NCBI GenBank assembly: GCA_031283405.1
Contig: JAITBX010000075.1
Coordinates: forward strand, 1-8,165
Source of the DNA: Burkholderiales bacterium
GTDB taxonomy: Bacteria; Pseudomonadota; Gammaproteobacteria; Burkholderiales; Casimicrobiaceae
DNA: 8,165 nt
Direction of reading: 5' to 3'
This document shows, one piece after another, positions 1 to 5,761 of this stretch (position 1 is the first letter of the stretch; each line of letters starts with the position of its first letter). The position numbers were made by a program, and so were the translations under genes. The notes under the pieces are model-generated. The model worked only from the letters and a program-made list of their open reading frames with translations, ran no database searches and was not told the origin of the DNA.

Positions 1-270
1 CGCGATCAGTTGGACGTGCTGTCGTTCCAGCCCACCGTCATGGCCACGGGCATGGCGACGGGCGCTGAACCGGCGGCCATCACCATCTCCGCGCAACAGG
101 CCGCGCAGGCCGCGCTGTCTCACCTGGGGCGCACGGTGACGTCCCACGGCCACTGGCGTCACGGCTTGATGGCCGCGTTTCTGGCGGTCTTGCCATGCCG
201 GATGCGCAATGCCCTGTTTTTGAAACAGGCGCTGGCAATGGGGAAAGTAGAGCTGGCGAAGGGCGAGTAA
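1..270 (+). CDS. Short-chain dehydrogenase/reductase, C-terminal fragment (5' end outside window)
   Basis: The reading frame is open from base 1 and stops at TAA 268-270, giving about 89 residues of a protein that begins before the window. The piece V-L-S-F-Q-P-T-V-M-A-T-G-M resembles the segment after the Rossmann core in short-chain dehydrogenases, where a P-G/T-x-V-x-T-x-M motif follows a beta strand and contacts the nicotinamide cofactor. The following text, with an A-A-Q-A-A-L-x-x-L-G helix and S-H-G-H-W-R-H-G, resembles the C-terminal region of 17-beta-hydroxysteroid-dehydrogenase-like SDRs, where it leads into a hydrophobic tail. The catalytic Tyr-x-x-x-Lys and the glycine-rich cofactor motif would lie upstream and cannot be checked, so the substrate is unknown. 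Recognition rests on a short C-terminal stretch and is moderate. Confidence 0.6.
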   Translation, partial: RDQLDVLSFQPTVMATGMATGAEPAAITISAQQAAQAALSHLGRTVTSHGHWRHGLMAAFLAVLPCRMRNALFLKQALAMGKVELAKGE

Positions 271-275
271 GCGGC

Positions 276-315
276 GTGCCCACCGAATGAATGGCGGGCA
301 CAGCTCGCGCTTTTT
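276..315 (+). terminator. Possible terminator hairpin after the dehydrogenase gene
   Basis: GTGCCC at 276-281 pairs with GGGCAC at 296-301. After an A-C mismatch the stem continues with CC 283-284 and GG 293-294, leaving an eight-base loop. A run of five T follows at 311-315, about nine bases after the stem, which is farther than in a textbook intrinsic terminator. The position, just after the stop codon and before a promoter-like sequence, fits. Only the pairing is directly seen; the function is inferred. Confidence 0.35.
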
Positions 316-342
316 CCAGACCGCGCGCCTTTGTCCGCTCGC

Positions 343-371
343 TTGCTCTCCGCCCGCAGGGAAACTATGAT
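343..371 (+). promoter_or_regulatory. Candidate sigma70-type promoter for the hydrolase-DUF5329-dmeF group
   Basis: TTGCTC at 343-348 (three of six consensus bases) and TATGAT at 366-371 (five of six) are separated by exactly 17 bases. Transcription would start near 378, leaving a short leader before the ribosome binding site and GTG start at 403. It lies in the 132-base gap between the dehydrogenase and the lipoprotein gene, where a promoter is expected. Judged by eye only. Confidence 0.4.
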
Positions 372-389
372 TTGATGTTGGCTTTTCCA

Positions 390-395
390 AAGAGG
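390..395 (+). promoter_or_regulatory. Ribosome binding site supporting the GTG start at 403
   Basis: AAGAGG lies seven bases before GTG 403-405. This supports the GTG as the true start, because the protein read from it begins at once with a well-formed lipoprotein signal peptide. Confidence 0.55.
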
Positions 396-585
396 TTTTG
401 AAGTGACGCGACTGCCGTTGCAGCTTCTGTTAAAACCGCTGTTGTTATCCGTTATCTGCCCCATGTTCGCAGGATGCGCCGTGCACCATGATTTTGACGA
501 AACCGCGTGGAGAAATCTCGTTCTGTCTCAGGACGAGCGTCTTTTGTATGCCCCGCATCACAATAAAAACGGTTATTTCAATCCC

Positions 586-588
586 TAG
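586..588 (+). other. In-frame TAG inside the hydrolase gene
   Basis: TAG interrupts the frame shared by the lipoprotein signal segment (403-585) and the catalytic domain (616-1482). The codons between it and 616 (L-P-K-D-D-R-Q-G-S) read as plausible protein, so no second lesion is needed to restore the gene. Confidence 0.85.
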
Positions 589-615
589 CTGCCGAAGGAT
601 GACCGTCAAGGCAGC

Positions 616-1482
616 GTGTGGGATATGCGGTTCAGCGAAAAAGTCAGCGCGCCGGAAGCGAATGAAGCCCAATACAGCGCCGTGGAAAATGATTGCAGTT
701 ATCTCGCCGCCGGCGCCGACACGTTGAGTTTTGCCGGGCACGCCGCTTTCATCATTCAGATGAACGGCGCCACCATTTTGACCGACCCGTATTTTTCGGG
801 CAGCGCTTTTATCGTCGCAGACAAAGTCACGCGCCGCTTCAACTTTGAAAGCGTTCCCGAACATCCTGTCGTGCTGATCAGCCACAACCATTACGACCAT
901 CTCGACAAATACTCGGTCAAGGCGCTGATTAAAAGAAACGCGATTTTTATCGTGCCGCTGGGCTTGAAGGATTTTTTCACCGGCCTCGGCGCGACCGAAG
1001 TTCATGAGCTTGATTGGTGGCAGGAGATCACGTTAAACGGAGTGAAATACACTTTTCTCCCGGCGCAGCACTGGTCGAGGCACTTGGGACAGCCTGTCAA
1101 CAGCACGCTGTGGGGCGGCTTCATGATCGAGGGCAGCAAGAAAATCTTTTTCTCGGGCGATTCGGGTTATTTCGTCGGTTTCAAGGCGTTCGGTAAAAAA
1201 TATTCCAATATAGACTATGCGCTGATCGGCGCGGGCGCTTATGAGCCGCGCTGGTTCATGCACTACTCACACCTGAACGTCGCCGAATTTTTCTTGGCGG
1301 CGGACGATCTCAGCGCCAAAGTTTCGATTCCCATGCACTTCGGCATCATCGAGCTTGGTCGGGAATCCGTGCTTTACCCGCCCTATGAAATCGGCCGCTA
1401 TTTGGACAAGAATCCCGCTTACCGAGAAAAGGTGCGAATCATGCGGGTGGGCGAATACATTTTGTTGGAGAGTAAAAAATGA
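616..1482 (+). CDS. Uninterrupted catalytic part of the MBL-fold hydrolase (possible restart product)
   Basis: From GTG 616 the frame is open for 288 residues and contains the whole metal-binding core. AAGG at 608-611 sits four bases before this GTG, so ribosomes ending at the amber codon 27 bases upstream could in principle restart here. Another in-frame start is ATG 625. Such a product would lack the lipoprotein signal and stay in the cytoplasm, and it would also lack the roughly 60-residue N-terminal segment that belongs to the family fold. Its last base pairs overlap the next gene. It is listed separately because it is the part most likely to be called as a gene; whether it is made or folds is unknown. 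Confidence 0.5.
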   Translation: MWDMRFSEKVSAPEANEAQYSAVENDCSYLAAGADTLSFAGHAAFIIQMNGATILTDPYFSGSAFIVADKVTRRFNFESVPEHPVVLISHNHYDHLDKYSVKALIKRNAIFIVPLGLKDFFTGLGATEVHELDWWQEITLNGVKYTFLPAQHWSRHLGQPVNSTLWGGFMIEGSKKIFFSGDSGYFVGFKAFGKKYSNIDYALIGAGAYEPRWFMHYSHLNVAEFFLAADDLSAKVSIPMHFGIIELGRESVLYPPYEIGRYLDKNPAYREKVRIMRVGEYILLESKK

Positions 1483-1871
1483 AGATAAAAATAAATCAAC
1501 TGCGGTTGCCGCTGTTGGCGATGTTTTTGTGCGCTCTTTTCTGCGCTTTCGCGCCGCTTCAGGCTCACGCCATGAGCGAAGAAGAAAAAATCGCGGCGCT
1601 CATCGCTTCCGTTCGGGATACGCCCGAAGGCACGCAGTTCATTCGCAACGGCAAAGCCTACAACGTCGCCGATGCGGTCGATCATCTCAACTTCAAATAT
1701 TCAAAAGTAAAATCGAGAATCAAAACCGCCGAAGAGTTCATCACCTATGTGGCGTCCCAATCGTCCCTGTCTGGCGAAGCGTATCAGATACGCTACCCCG
1801 ACGGAAAAACGATCACCTCCGAAACGTTTTTTACCGAAAAGCTGCGCAAGCTGAAGGATGAGAAGAAGTAA
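1479..1871 (+). CDS. DUF5329-type small exported protein
   Basis: This 130-residue protein starts at ATG 1479, which overlaps the hydrolase stop in an ATGA arrangement, so the two are probably translationally coupled. GGAG at 1467-1470 is eight bases upstream. Residues 8-28 form a hydrophobic signal sequence with a likely signal peptidase I site after Ala-His-Ala (A31), giving a mature periplasmic protein of about 99 residues. The mature part shows the pattern I recognise from DUF5329: an E-E-E-K-I helix, F-I-R-N-G-K (54-59), a D-H-L-N-F-K-Y-S segment (68-75), T-A-E-E-F-I (83-88), A-S-Q-S-S-L-S-G-E-A-Y (92-102) and a C-terminal lysine-rich helix. The family often has a cysteine just before the F-x-R-N-G motif; here the segment reads P-E-G-T-Q, with none. 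No biochemical function is known to me. Coupling to the lipoprotein hydrolase suggests a shared envelope role. Confidence 0.7.
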   Translation: MKIKINQLRLPLLAMFLCALFCAFAPLQAHAMSEEEKIAALIASVRDTPEGTQFIRNGKAYNVADAVDHLNFKYSKVKSRIKTAEEFITYVASQSSLSGEAYQIRYPDGKTITSETFFTEKLRKLKDEKK

Positions 1872-1902
1872 ACTGTTGGCTTACACAACTTTGAAAACGC
1901 AA

Positions 1903-2874
1903 ATGCCTCAGAATAACGCCGCCGAATATCGCCACAGCCACATCTTTCTCGCCGCGTCGCACGATGCGCACGCGCGGCGGACGCGCTATGTAGTCGCGCT
2001 CACCGCCGCGATGATGGTGGCGGAAGTTATCGCGGGCTGGCTCACCGGCTCGATGGCGCTTCTGGCCGACGGCTTTCACATGGCGACGCATGCGGGCGCT
2101 CTCGGCGTGGCCGCCTGGGCTTACGCTTACGCGAAGAAACACGCTGCCGATCCGCGCTTCACTTTCGGAACCGGCAAAGTCGGCGACCTCGCCGGTTTCG
2201 CCAGCGCGCTGGTGCTGGCGATGATTGCGCTAGGTATCGGCGTCGAATCGGTGCAGCGCTTGTTGTCGCCGGCTAACATCGCTTACGGCGAAGCGATCGA
2301 CATCGCTGTTCTCGGCCTCATCGTCAATCTCGTCAGCGCCTGGTTGTTGGGCGGCGATCATCACGACCCTCATCACAACGACGTGCACGACGGTCATGCC
2401 CATCCTCATGAACACGCGCATCATCACGACAACAATCTGCGCTCGGCGTATTTTCATGTGCTGGCAGACGCGCTGACTTCAGTGCTTGCCATCATCGCGC
2501 TGACCGCCGGACTTTATCTGGGCTGGGTCTGGATGGACGCCGCGATGGGTATCGTCGGCGCACTGGTGATTGCGCGCTGGTCGTGGGGGCTGCTCAAAAA
2601 CGCCGGCGCGGCGCTGCTCGACGCGGCGGACAATGCTTCGCTCGAAGCCGAAATACGGGAAGCCATCGAAGACGGCGACGCGCAAATCACCGATCTCCAC
2701 GTTTGGCGCGTCGGCTCCGGCAAGTTCGCCGCCATTGTTTCGCTGGTGGCGGCAAATCCGTTGACACCGAAAACGTATGCAAATCGTGTTCGCATCCACG
2801 AAGAATTGGTTCATGTGACTATCGAGCCGCATCGTGGCGACAATGTTCATGCACATCCGACAGCAGAAGCGTAA
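1903..2874 (+). CDS. dmeF: DmeF-type cation diffusion facilitator (probable Co/Ni efflux)
   Basis: A 323-residue inner-membrane proton-coupled exporter of divalent metals, family CDF. From ATG 1903, the residues include an N-terminal His-rich start (R-H-S-H-I-F-L-A-A-S-H), G-S-M-A-L-L-A-D-G-F-H-M-A-T-H (D56, H59 and H63 of the helix-2 metal site), F-G-T-G-K-V-G-D-L-A-G-F, a histidine-rich loop (about residues 153-175) and H-V-L-A-D-A-L-T-S (H185 and D189 of helix 5). The final part is a short cytoplasmic domain. The W-H/F-H-M-A-T-H and F-G-T-G-K signatures are those of DmeF, which exports cobalt and nickel in Cupriavidus and Rhizobium; the metal here is inferred. The frame is also open from ATG 1858, overlapping DUF5329 by 14 bases, but 1903 better fits the family's short N-terminus. 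Neither start has a strong ribosome binding site. No DmeR-type repressor gene is beside it. Confidence 0.85.
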   Translation: MPQNNAAEYRHSHIFLAASHDAHARRTRYVVALTAAMMVAEVIAGWLTGSMALLADGFHMATHAGALGVAAWAYAYAKKHAADPRFTFGTGKVGDLAGFASALVLAMIALGIGVESVQRLLSPANIAYGEAIDIAVLGLIVNLVSAWLLGGDHHDPHHNDVHDGHAHPHEHAHHHDNNLRSAYFHVLADALTSVLAIIALTAGLYLGWVWMDAAMGIVGALVIARWSWGLLKNAGAALLDAADNASLEAEIREAIEDGDAQITDLHVWRVGSGKFAAIVSLVAANPLTPKTYANRVRIHEELVHVTIEPHRGDNVHAHPTAEA

Positions 2875-2942
2875 CAAAAAATAATTCAGCCTGGAATCGC
2901 CGGCAAGCGCTATGGCGCAACGACGACACGAGCGCTGTTATC

Positions 2943-2983
2943 CGCTCCTGAAAGCGCCTGTTCGCCGGTATAAAACAGGAGCG
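2943..2983. repeat. Inverted repeat CGCTCCTG / CAGGAGCG around a TATAAA box
   Basis: CGCTCCTG at 2943-2950 is the perfect reverse complement of CAGGAGCG at 2976-2983, with 25 bases between. A second pairing competes for the same right arm: GCGCCTGTT (2954-2962) matches AACAGGAGC (2974-2982) at eight of nine positions. TATAAA at 2969-2974 lies between the arms. It could be an operator or a switchable RNA hairpin; no T tract follows, so a simple terminator is less likely. Confidence 0.5.
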
Positions 2984-3007
2984 TCTCTGGCTAATGATTG
3001 CCGTATT

Positions 3008-3016
3008 TGATATGAT
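3008..3016 (+). promoter_or_regulatory. Candidate extended -10 promoter for the efflux operon
   Basis: TGA followed by TATGAT at 3011-3016 fits the extended -10 pattern TGN-TATAAT with five of six core bases, in an AT-rich patch. No good -35 lies 17 bases upstream, which extended -10 promoters tolerate. Transcription would begin near 3023, about 120 bases before the emrA start, leaving the 3081-3109 inverted repeat in the leader. Judged by eye. Confidence 0.35.
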
Positions 3017-3080
3017 TTATTTTTCGGCGCTACGCTGCCAACCAAGATGTGCTTCAAGCAAAAATCGCAAAAATCAAAAA

Positions 3081-3109
3081 CGTTTCATCGTTCGTTGACG
3101 AATGAAACG
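3081..3109. repeat. Inverted repeat ahead of emrA, possible operator or leader hairpin
   Basis: CGTTTCAT (3081-3088) pairs with ATGAAACG (3102-3109), and inside it TCGT (3092-3095) pairs with ACGA (3098-3101), leaving a two-base loop and a three-base bulge on one side. This gives 12 pairs in 29 bases, ending 35 bases before the ATG at 3145. Drug-efflux operons are commonly controlled by TetR- or MarR-family repressors binding such palindromes, but no regulator gene is in the window, so the role is inferred. Confidence 0.5.
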
Positions 3110-3144
3110 AGCCTTTCAAAAAACAACATCGGAAAGTCAAGGTC

Positions 3145-4311
3145 ATGACGACCAACGATCAGAATCCGCCGGATTCTCCTGCACCCCCCCCTGCTCCCGC
3201 CGCTCCCGCCACCGCCAAGCGTTTGGCGAAATCCGTCGGACTGCGTTCTCTGCGTCCCAAGCGCGCGCTCATTCTGGTGCGCCGCAACCGCAAATGGACG
3301 CTGGTCGCCGTCGGCGTCGTCGCGCTTCTGGTCGCCGGAGTGTGGGGCTATGAACGACTGGGGCACGTCACCGAAAACGACGCGCGGGTGAAAGCCGACA
3401 TGATTACCGTGAGCAGCCGCGTCGGCGGCTGGGTCATCGAGAGGCCGGTCACCGACGGGCAGTTCGTTCACGCCGGACAGGAATTGATCGTGATCGATCA
3501 GCGGGAAGCCGATCTCAAACTGACCGAATTGCGCGCCAAAGCCGAATCGCTTCGTCTGCGGCGCGAACAAACCAACATCCGGCACGGCATGGTGGGCACC
3601 ACCGCCCACGATGCGGTGGCAGCGGCCAAAGCCAACAACGATGCGGCCGCCTCGAAACTGGAACAGGCGCAGCGCGAATTTCAGCGCGCCGACGAATTGC
3701 GCGGGCGCATCGTTTCGCACGAATTGTGGGAGCAGCGGCAAACGCAGTTGCGGCAAGCCGAAGCAGCGGCGTTGGCGGCATCGACGGCGCTGTCCGACGC
3801 GCAGGCCAAACTCGGCGACATCGGCATCCTGCGCAAGGATGTGGACACGCTCGCGCAGGAGGCCGCGCAACTTGACGCGCAGATTCGCGTGCAGGAAATC
3901 GACGTTGCCGACCGGCGGGTGAAAAGTCCGATCGACGGCATTGTCGATCAGAAATTTGTCGAGCCGGGCGAGTATGTCGTTCCCGGTCAGCGGCTGTTCA
4001 TCATTCACGACACCAAGAAGGTGTGGGTGGACGCCGACATCAAGGAAACCAAATTGGATCGTCTGCGGCTCGGACAGCCCGTCAACATCAGCGTTGACGC
4101 CTATCCCGACCGCCGTTTCGTCGGCCACATCGAGCGGATCGGCAACGCCACGACCGGCGAATTTGCGCTTTTACCCAGCCCCAATCCTTCCGGCAACTTT
4201 ACCAAAATCACTCAGCGCGTGCCGGTGCGCATCGCCGTTGAGCAGCCGGACGACAACCCCTTGCGCCCGGGCATGATGGTCGAGGTGGACATTGATACAC
4301 ACCCGCGTTAA
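3145..4311 (+). CDS. emrA: EmrA-type membrane fusion protein (HlyD family) of a drug-efflux pump
   Basis: This 388-residue periplasmic adaptor would link the EmrB-type pump to the outer-membrane channel. In order it has a proline/alanine-rich cytoplasmic N-terminus (residues 8-23), one membrane helix (about 51-69), the first lipoyl half (about 86-118, with V-S-S-R-V-G-G-W-V), a long helical hairpin (about 123-253), the second lipoyl half (V-K-S-P-I-D-G-I-V, 259-267) and a beta-barrel (V-W-V-D-A-D-I-K-E-T-K-L). The segment G-E-F-A-L-L-P-S-P-N-P-S-G-N-F-T-K followed by Q-R-V-P-V-R-I is characteristic of EmrA-type proteins. GGAAAG at 3131-3136 lies eight bases before ATG. Codons 14-16 contain a run of eight C (3184-3191). 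The 3' end overlaps the next gene by 20 bases, so this is the first gene of an efflux operon. The exported compounds cannot be read from the sequence. Confidence 0.9.
   Translation: MTTNDQNPPDSPAPPPAPAAPATAKRLAKSVGLRSLRPKRALILVRRNRKWTLVAVGVVALLVAGVWGYERLGHVTENDARVKADMITVSSRVGGWVIERPVTDGQFVHAGQELIVIDQREADLKLTELRAKAESLRLRREQTNIRHGMVGTTAHDAVAAAKANNDAAASKLEQAQREFQRADELRGRIVSHELWEQRQTQLRQAEAAALAASTALSDAQAKLGDIGILRKDVDTLAQEAAQLDAQIRVQEIDVADRRVKSPIDGIVDQKFVEPGEYVVPGQRLFIIHDTKKVWVDADIKETKLDRLRLGQPVNISVDAYPDRRFVGHIERIGNATTGEFALLPSPNPSGNFTKITQRVPVRIAVEQPDDNPLRPGMMVEVDIDTHPR
3184..3191 (+). repeat. Run of eight C inside the 5' end of emrA
   Basis: Eight consecutive C span codons 14-16 of emrA, within the proline-rich N-terminal segment and ahead of the membrane helix. 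Loss or gain of one base would frameshift the gene almost at its start. Such tracts can slip during replication and are also a common place for sequencing error. Confidence 0.8.
4282..4288 (+). promoter_or_regulatory. Ribosome binding site deciding the TTG start at 4292
   Basis: GAGGTGG, inside the end of emrA, is an excellent match to the anti-Shine-Dalgarno sequence and lies just upstream of TTG 4292. If the core is GAGG (4282-4285), the spacing is six bases. It supports TTG as the start, which gives a complete lipoprotein signal. Confidence 0.6.
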
Positions 4312-5731
4312 GAAAGCCGCCGCTCTGTTTTTGCTCGCCGGCCTGCCGGTATTGACGGGCTGCGCAGTGGGTCCCGATTACGTCAAGCCCGAAACCACGC
4401 TGACGCCGCTGCACCACGCCGAAGCGGTGGCGGCGCGTCCGGCTGTTGCGGAGGAACCGCCGCTCGATCAGTGGTGGCAAGGATTTAACGATCCGCAGTT
4501 GACCCAAATCATCGAGCGCGTTTTCCGGCAGAACCTCGATCTTCAAGCGTCGCTGGCGCGTGTCGATCAGGCGCGCGCCGCCGCCAAAGCGTCGGGCGCG
4601 AAGCTGATGCCCACCATCGACGCGAGCGCGCAAGCCTTGCGCGAGCGGATGTCGCTCGAAAATCCGATCGGCCTCATCGCCGAAAACACAATGCCCGGTT
4701 TCCCGCGAACCAGCAATTTGTTCGACGCCGGTATCGGCGCTTCTTGGGAAGTCGATCTGTTCGGCGGACTCCGGCGTCAGGAAGAAGCGGCGCTGGCGCT
4801 GGCCGATGCCGCCGAGGCCATGCACGCGGGCGTCCGCGTTTCGGTGGCGGCGGAAGCTGCCGACACGTATTTCAAAATTCGCGACAATCAGGCACAGTTG
4901 AAAGTAATCGAAAACCGGCTCGACAACGACACCCGTTTGCTGGAGATGCTCAGGGAACGGCGGGTTCATGGCTTTGCCACCGACCGCGAAGTGGCGCAGG
5001 GCGAAGCGTTGCTGGCGCACACGCAGGGCGAAGGCACGCTTTTGCGGATCGACCTCGGCGCGCAGTTGAACCGCCTCGATGTTTTGATGGGGGCGCAGCC
5101 GGGAACTTACGCCGATGGATTGAACTCTTCTTCAACCATCCCGGCGGTGCCGCAAATCAAAGCCGCGCCGTCTTCCGATTTTCTGCGACGCCGGCCTGAT
5201 GTCATCGCCGCCGAGCGGCAACTGGCCGCCGCCAACGCGAGAATCGGCGCTGCCGTCGCCGAATACTATCCGTCTTTCTCCTTGTCGGCGTTGTGGGGCT
5301 ATGAAAGCCTGACCGCCGGCAACTTGTTCAAAAGCGCCAACGCGCAAACCCAGGGGCTTCTGGGACTGCGCTGGCGATTGTTCGATTTTGGCCGCATCGA
5401 CGCCGAAGTCGCTCAGGCCGACGCCGCCACCCGCGAAGCGCTCGCCCGCTATCGGCAAGCCGTTTTGAGCGCCGCCGAAGATGTCGAAAATGCCTGCGTC
5501 TCGCTCTTTCAACTCGAAGCCTACCATCAAGACGTGGCGCGGCAGATCGACGCTCTGACGCGCGTCTATGAGGATTCGGAAATGGCCTACCGCTCCGGCT
5601 TGATTGCGCTGACCGATGTGCTGGACGCCGATCGTCAACTACTTGCCGCCGAAAGTGAATTGCCGCGCGCGCAGGCCGATGCGGCGCGGGCGGCGGTACA
5701 CTTGTTCCGATCCCTGGGCGGCGGCTGGTGA
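4292..5731 (+). CDS. Outer-membrane efflux lipoprotein, NodT/OprM type (TolC family)
   Basis: A 479-residue outer-membrane channel that would complete the path from the EmrAB-type pump to outside the cell. It begins with a lipoprotein signal ending in L-T-G-C (Cys24), followed by A-V-G-P-D-Y-V-K-P, the usual start of mature NodT/OprM proteins. W-W-Q-G-F-N-D-P-Q-L (61-70) is the typical early motif of these channels. Two similar helical repeats follow. L-R-R-R-P-D-V (298-304) with A-E-R-Q-L-A-A-A-N-A-R-I-G and Y-Y-P-S-F-S-L marks the second repeat and is a family signature. Length is normal. The TTG start overlaps emrA by 20 bases and has a strong ribosome binding site, so translation is probably coupled. 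The use of TTG may keep channel level low relative to the adaptor; that is inference. Confidence 0.92.
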   Translation: MIHTRVKKAAALFLLAGLPVLTGCAVGPDYVKPETTLTPLHHAEAVAARPAVAEEPPLDQWWQGFNDPQLTQIIERVFRQNLDLQASLARVDQARAAAKASGAKLMPTIDASAQALRERMSLENPIGLIAENTMPGFPRTSNLFDAGIGASWEVDLFGGLRRQEEAALALADAAEAMHAGVRVSVAAEAADTYFKIRDNQAQLKVIENRLDNDTRLLEMLRERRVHGFATDREVAQGEALLAHTQGEGTLLRIDLGAQLNRLDVLMGAQPGTYADGLNSSSTIPAVPQIKAAPSSDFLRRRPDVIAAERQLAAANARIGAAVAEYYPSFSLSALWGYESLTAGNLFKSANAQTQGLLGLRWRLFDFGRIDAEVAQADAATREALARYRQAVLSAAEDVENACVSLFQLEAYHQDVARQIDALTRVYEDSEMAYRSGLIALTDVLDADRQLLAAESELPRAQADAARAAVHLFRSLGGGW

Positions 5732-5752
5732 TGCGGACGTTCGCAAATCGTT

Positions 5753-5756
5753 GAGG
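5753..5756 (+). promoter_or_regulatory. Ribosome binding site for the GTG start at 5762
   Basis: GAGG lies five bases before GTG 5762, in the 30-base gap after the lipoprotein gene. The protein from this GTG has the short charged N-terminus usual before helix 1 of EmrB-type pumps, supporting this start. Confidence 0.5.
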
Positions 5757-5761
5757 CCGAC

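Larger units (their letters stand above)
403..1482 (+). pseudogene. NAPE-PLD-like MBL-fold lipoprotein hydrolase interrupted by an in-frame amber codon
   Basis: One frame runs from GTG 403 to TGA 1480-1482 and is broken only by TAG at 586-588 (codon 62). Read across it, the product would be 359 residues: a lipoprotein signal with lipobox F-A-G-C (Cys25), then a metallo-beta-lactamase-fold hydrolase. Metal-site residues are all present: H-N-H-Y-D-H (residues 161-166), A-Q-H-W-S (His223), S-G-D-S-G (Asp253) and P-M-H-F-G (His312). The motifs G-H-A-A-F, L-T-D-P-Y-F-S, L-I-S-H-N-H-Y-D-H-L-D, V-P-L-G-L and E-L-D-W-W are those of the N-acyl-phosphatidylethanolamine phospholipase D (NAPE-PLD) family and its bacterial relatives. 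The amber codon follows F-N-P, where the family usually reads N-P-W, so TGG to TAG is the simplest explanation. Both sides are otherwise free of damage, pointing to a recent mutation, a sequencing error or readthrough. The predicted intact protein would be membrane-anchored; its substrate is unknown. Confidence 0.7.
2875..3144. other. Gene-free stretch between dmeF and the efflux operon
   Basis: No convincing coding sequence is found in these 270 bases; the open frames crossing them are short and unlike known proteins. The first half is GC-rich with imperfect repeats. The second half becomes AT-rich from about 2990, as expected of a promoter region. It holds the two inverted repeats and the extended -10 sequence listed separately. 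No T-rich hairpin typical of an intrinsic terminator for dmeF is visible. Confidence 0.6.

Noticed and set aside
445..1005. Minus-strand open frame of 186 codons covering the amber codon
   Set aside because: Considered as a reason for the TAG, but it has no family likeness and the forward strand carries clear hydrolase motifs throughout.
2360..2440. Repetitive CATCAC-like DNA, considered as a tandem repeat
   Set aside because: The irregular repetition is explained by the histidine codons of the DmeF metal-binding loop.
2583..2951. Forward open frame at the end of dmeF running into the gap
   Set aside because: Out-of-frame reading of dmeF with an arbitrary tail; no ribosome binding site or motifs.
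3085..4128. Long minus-strand open frame of 347 codons opposite emrA
   Set aside because: It mirrors the codon pattern of a well-supported EmrA gene in GC-rich DNA, has low-complexity Arg/Gly/Phe-rich text and matches no family I recognise.
4208..5020. Minus-strand open frame of 270 codons opposite the emrA end and the channel gene
   Set aside because: A shadow of two strong forward genes, spanning their junction; no recognisable motifs.
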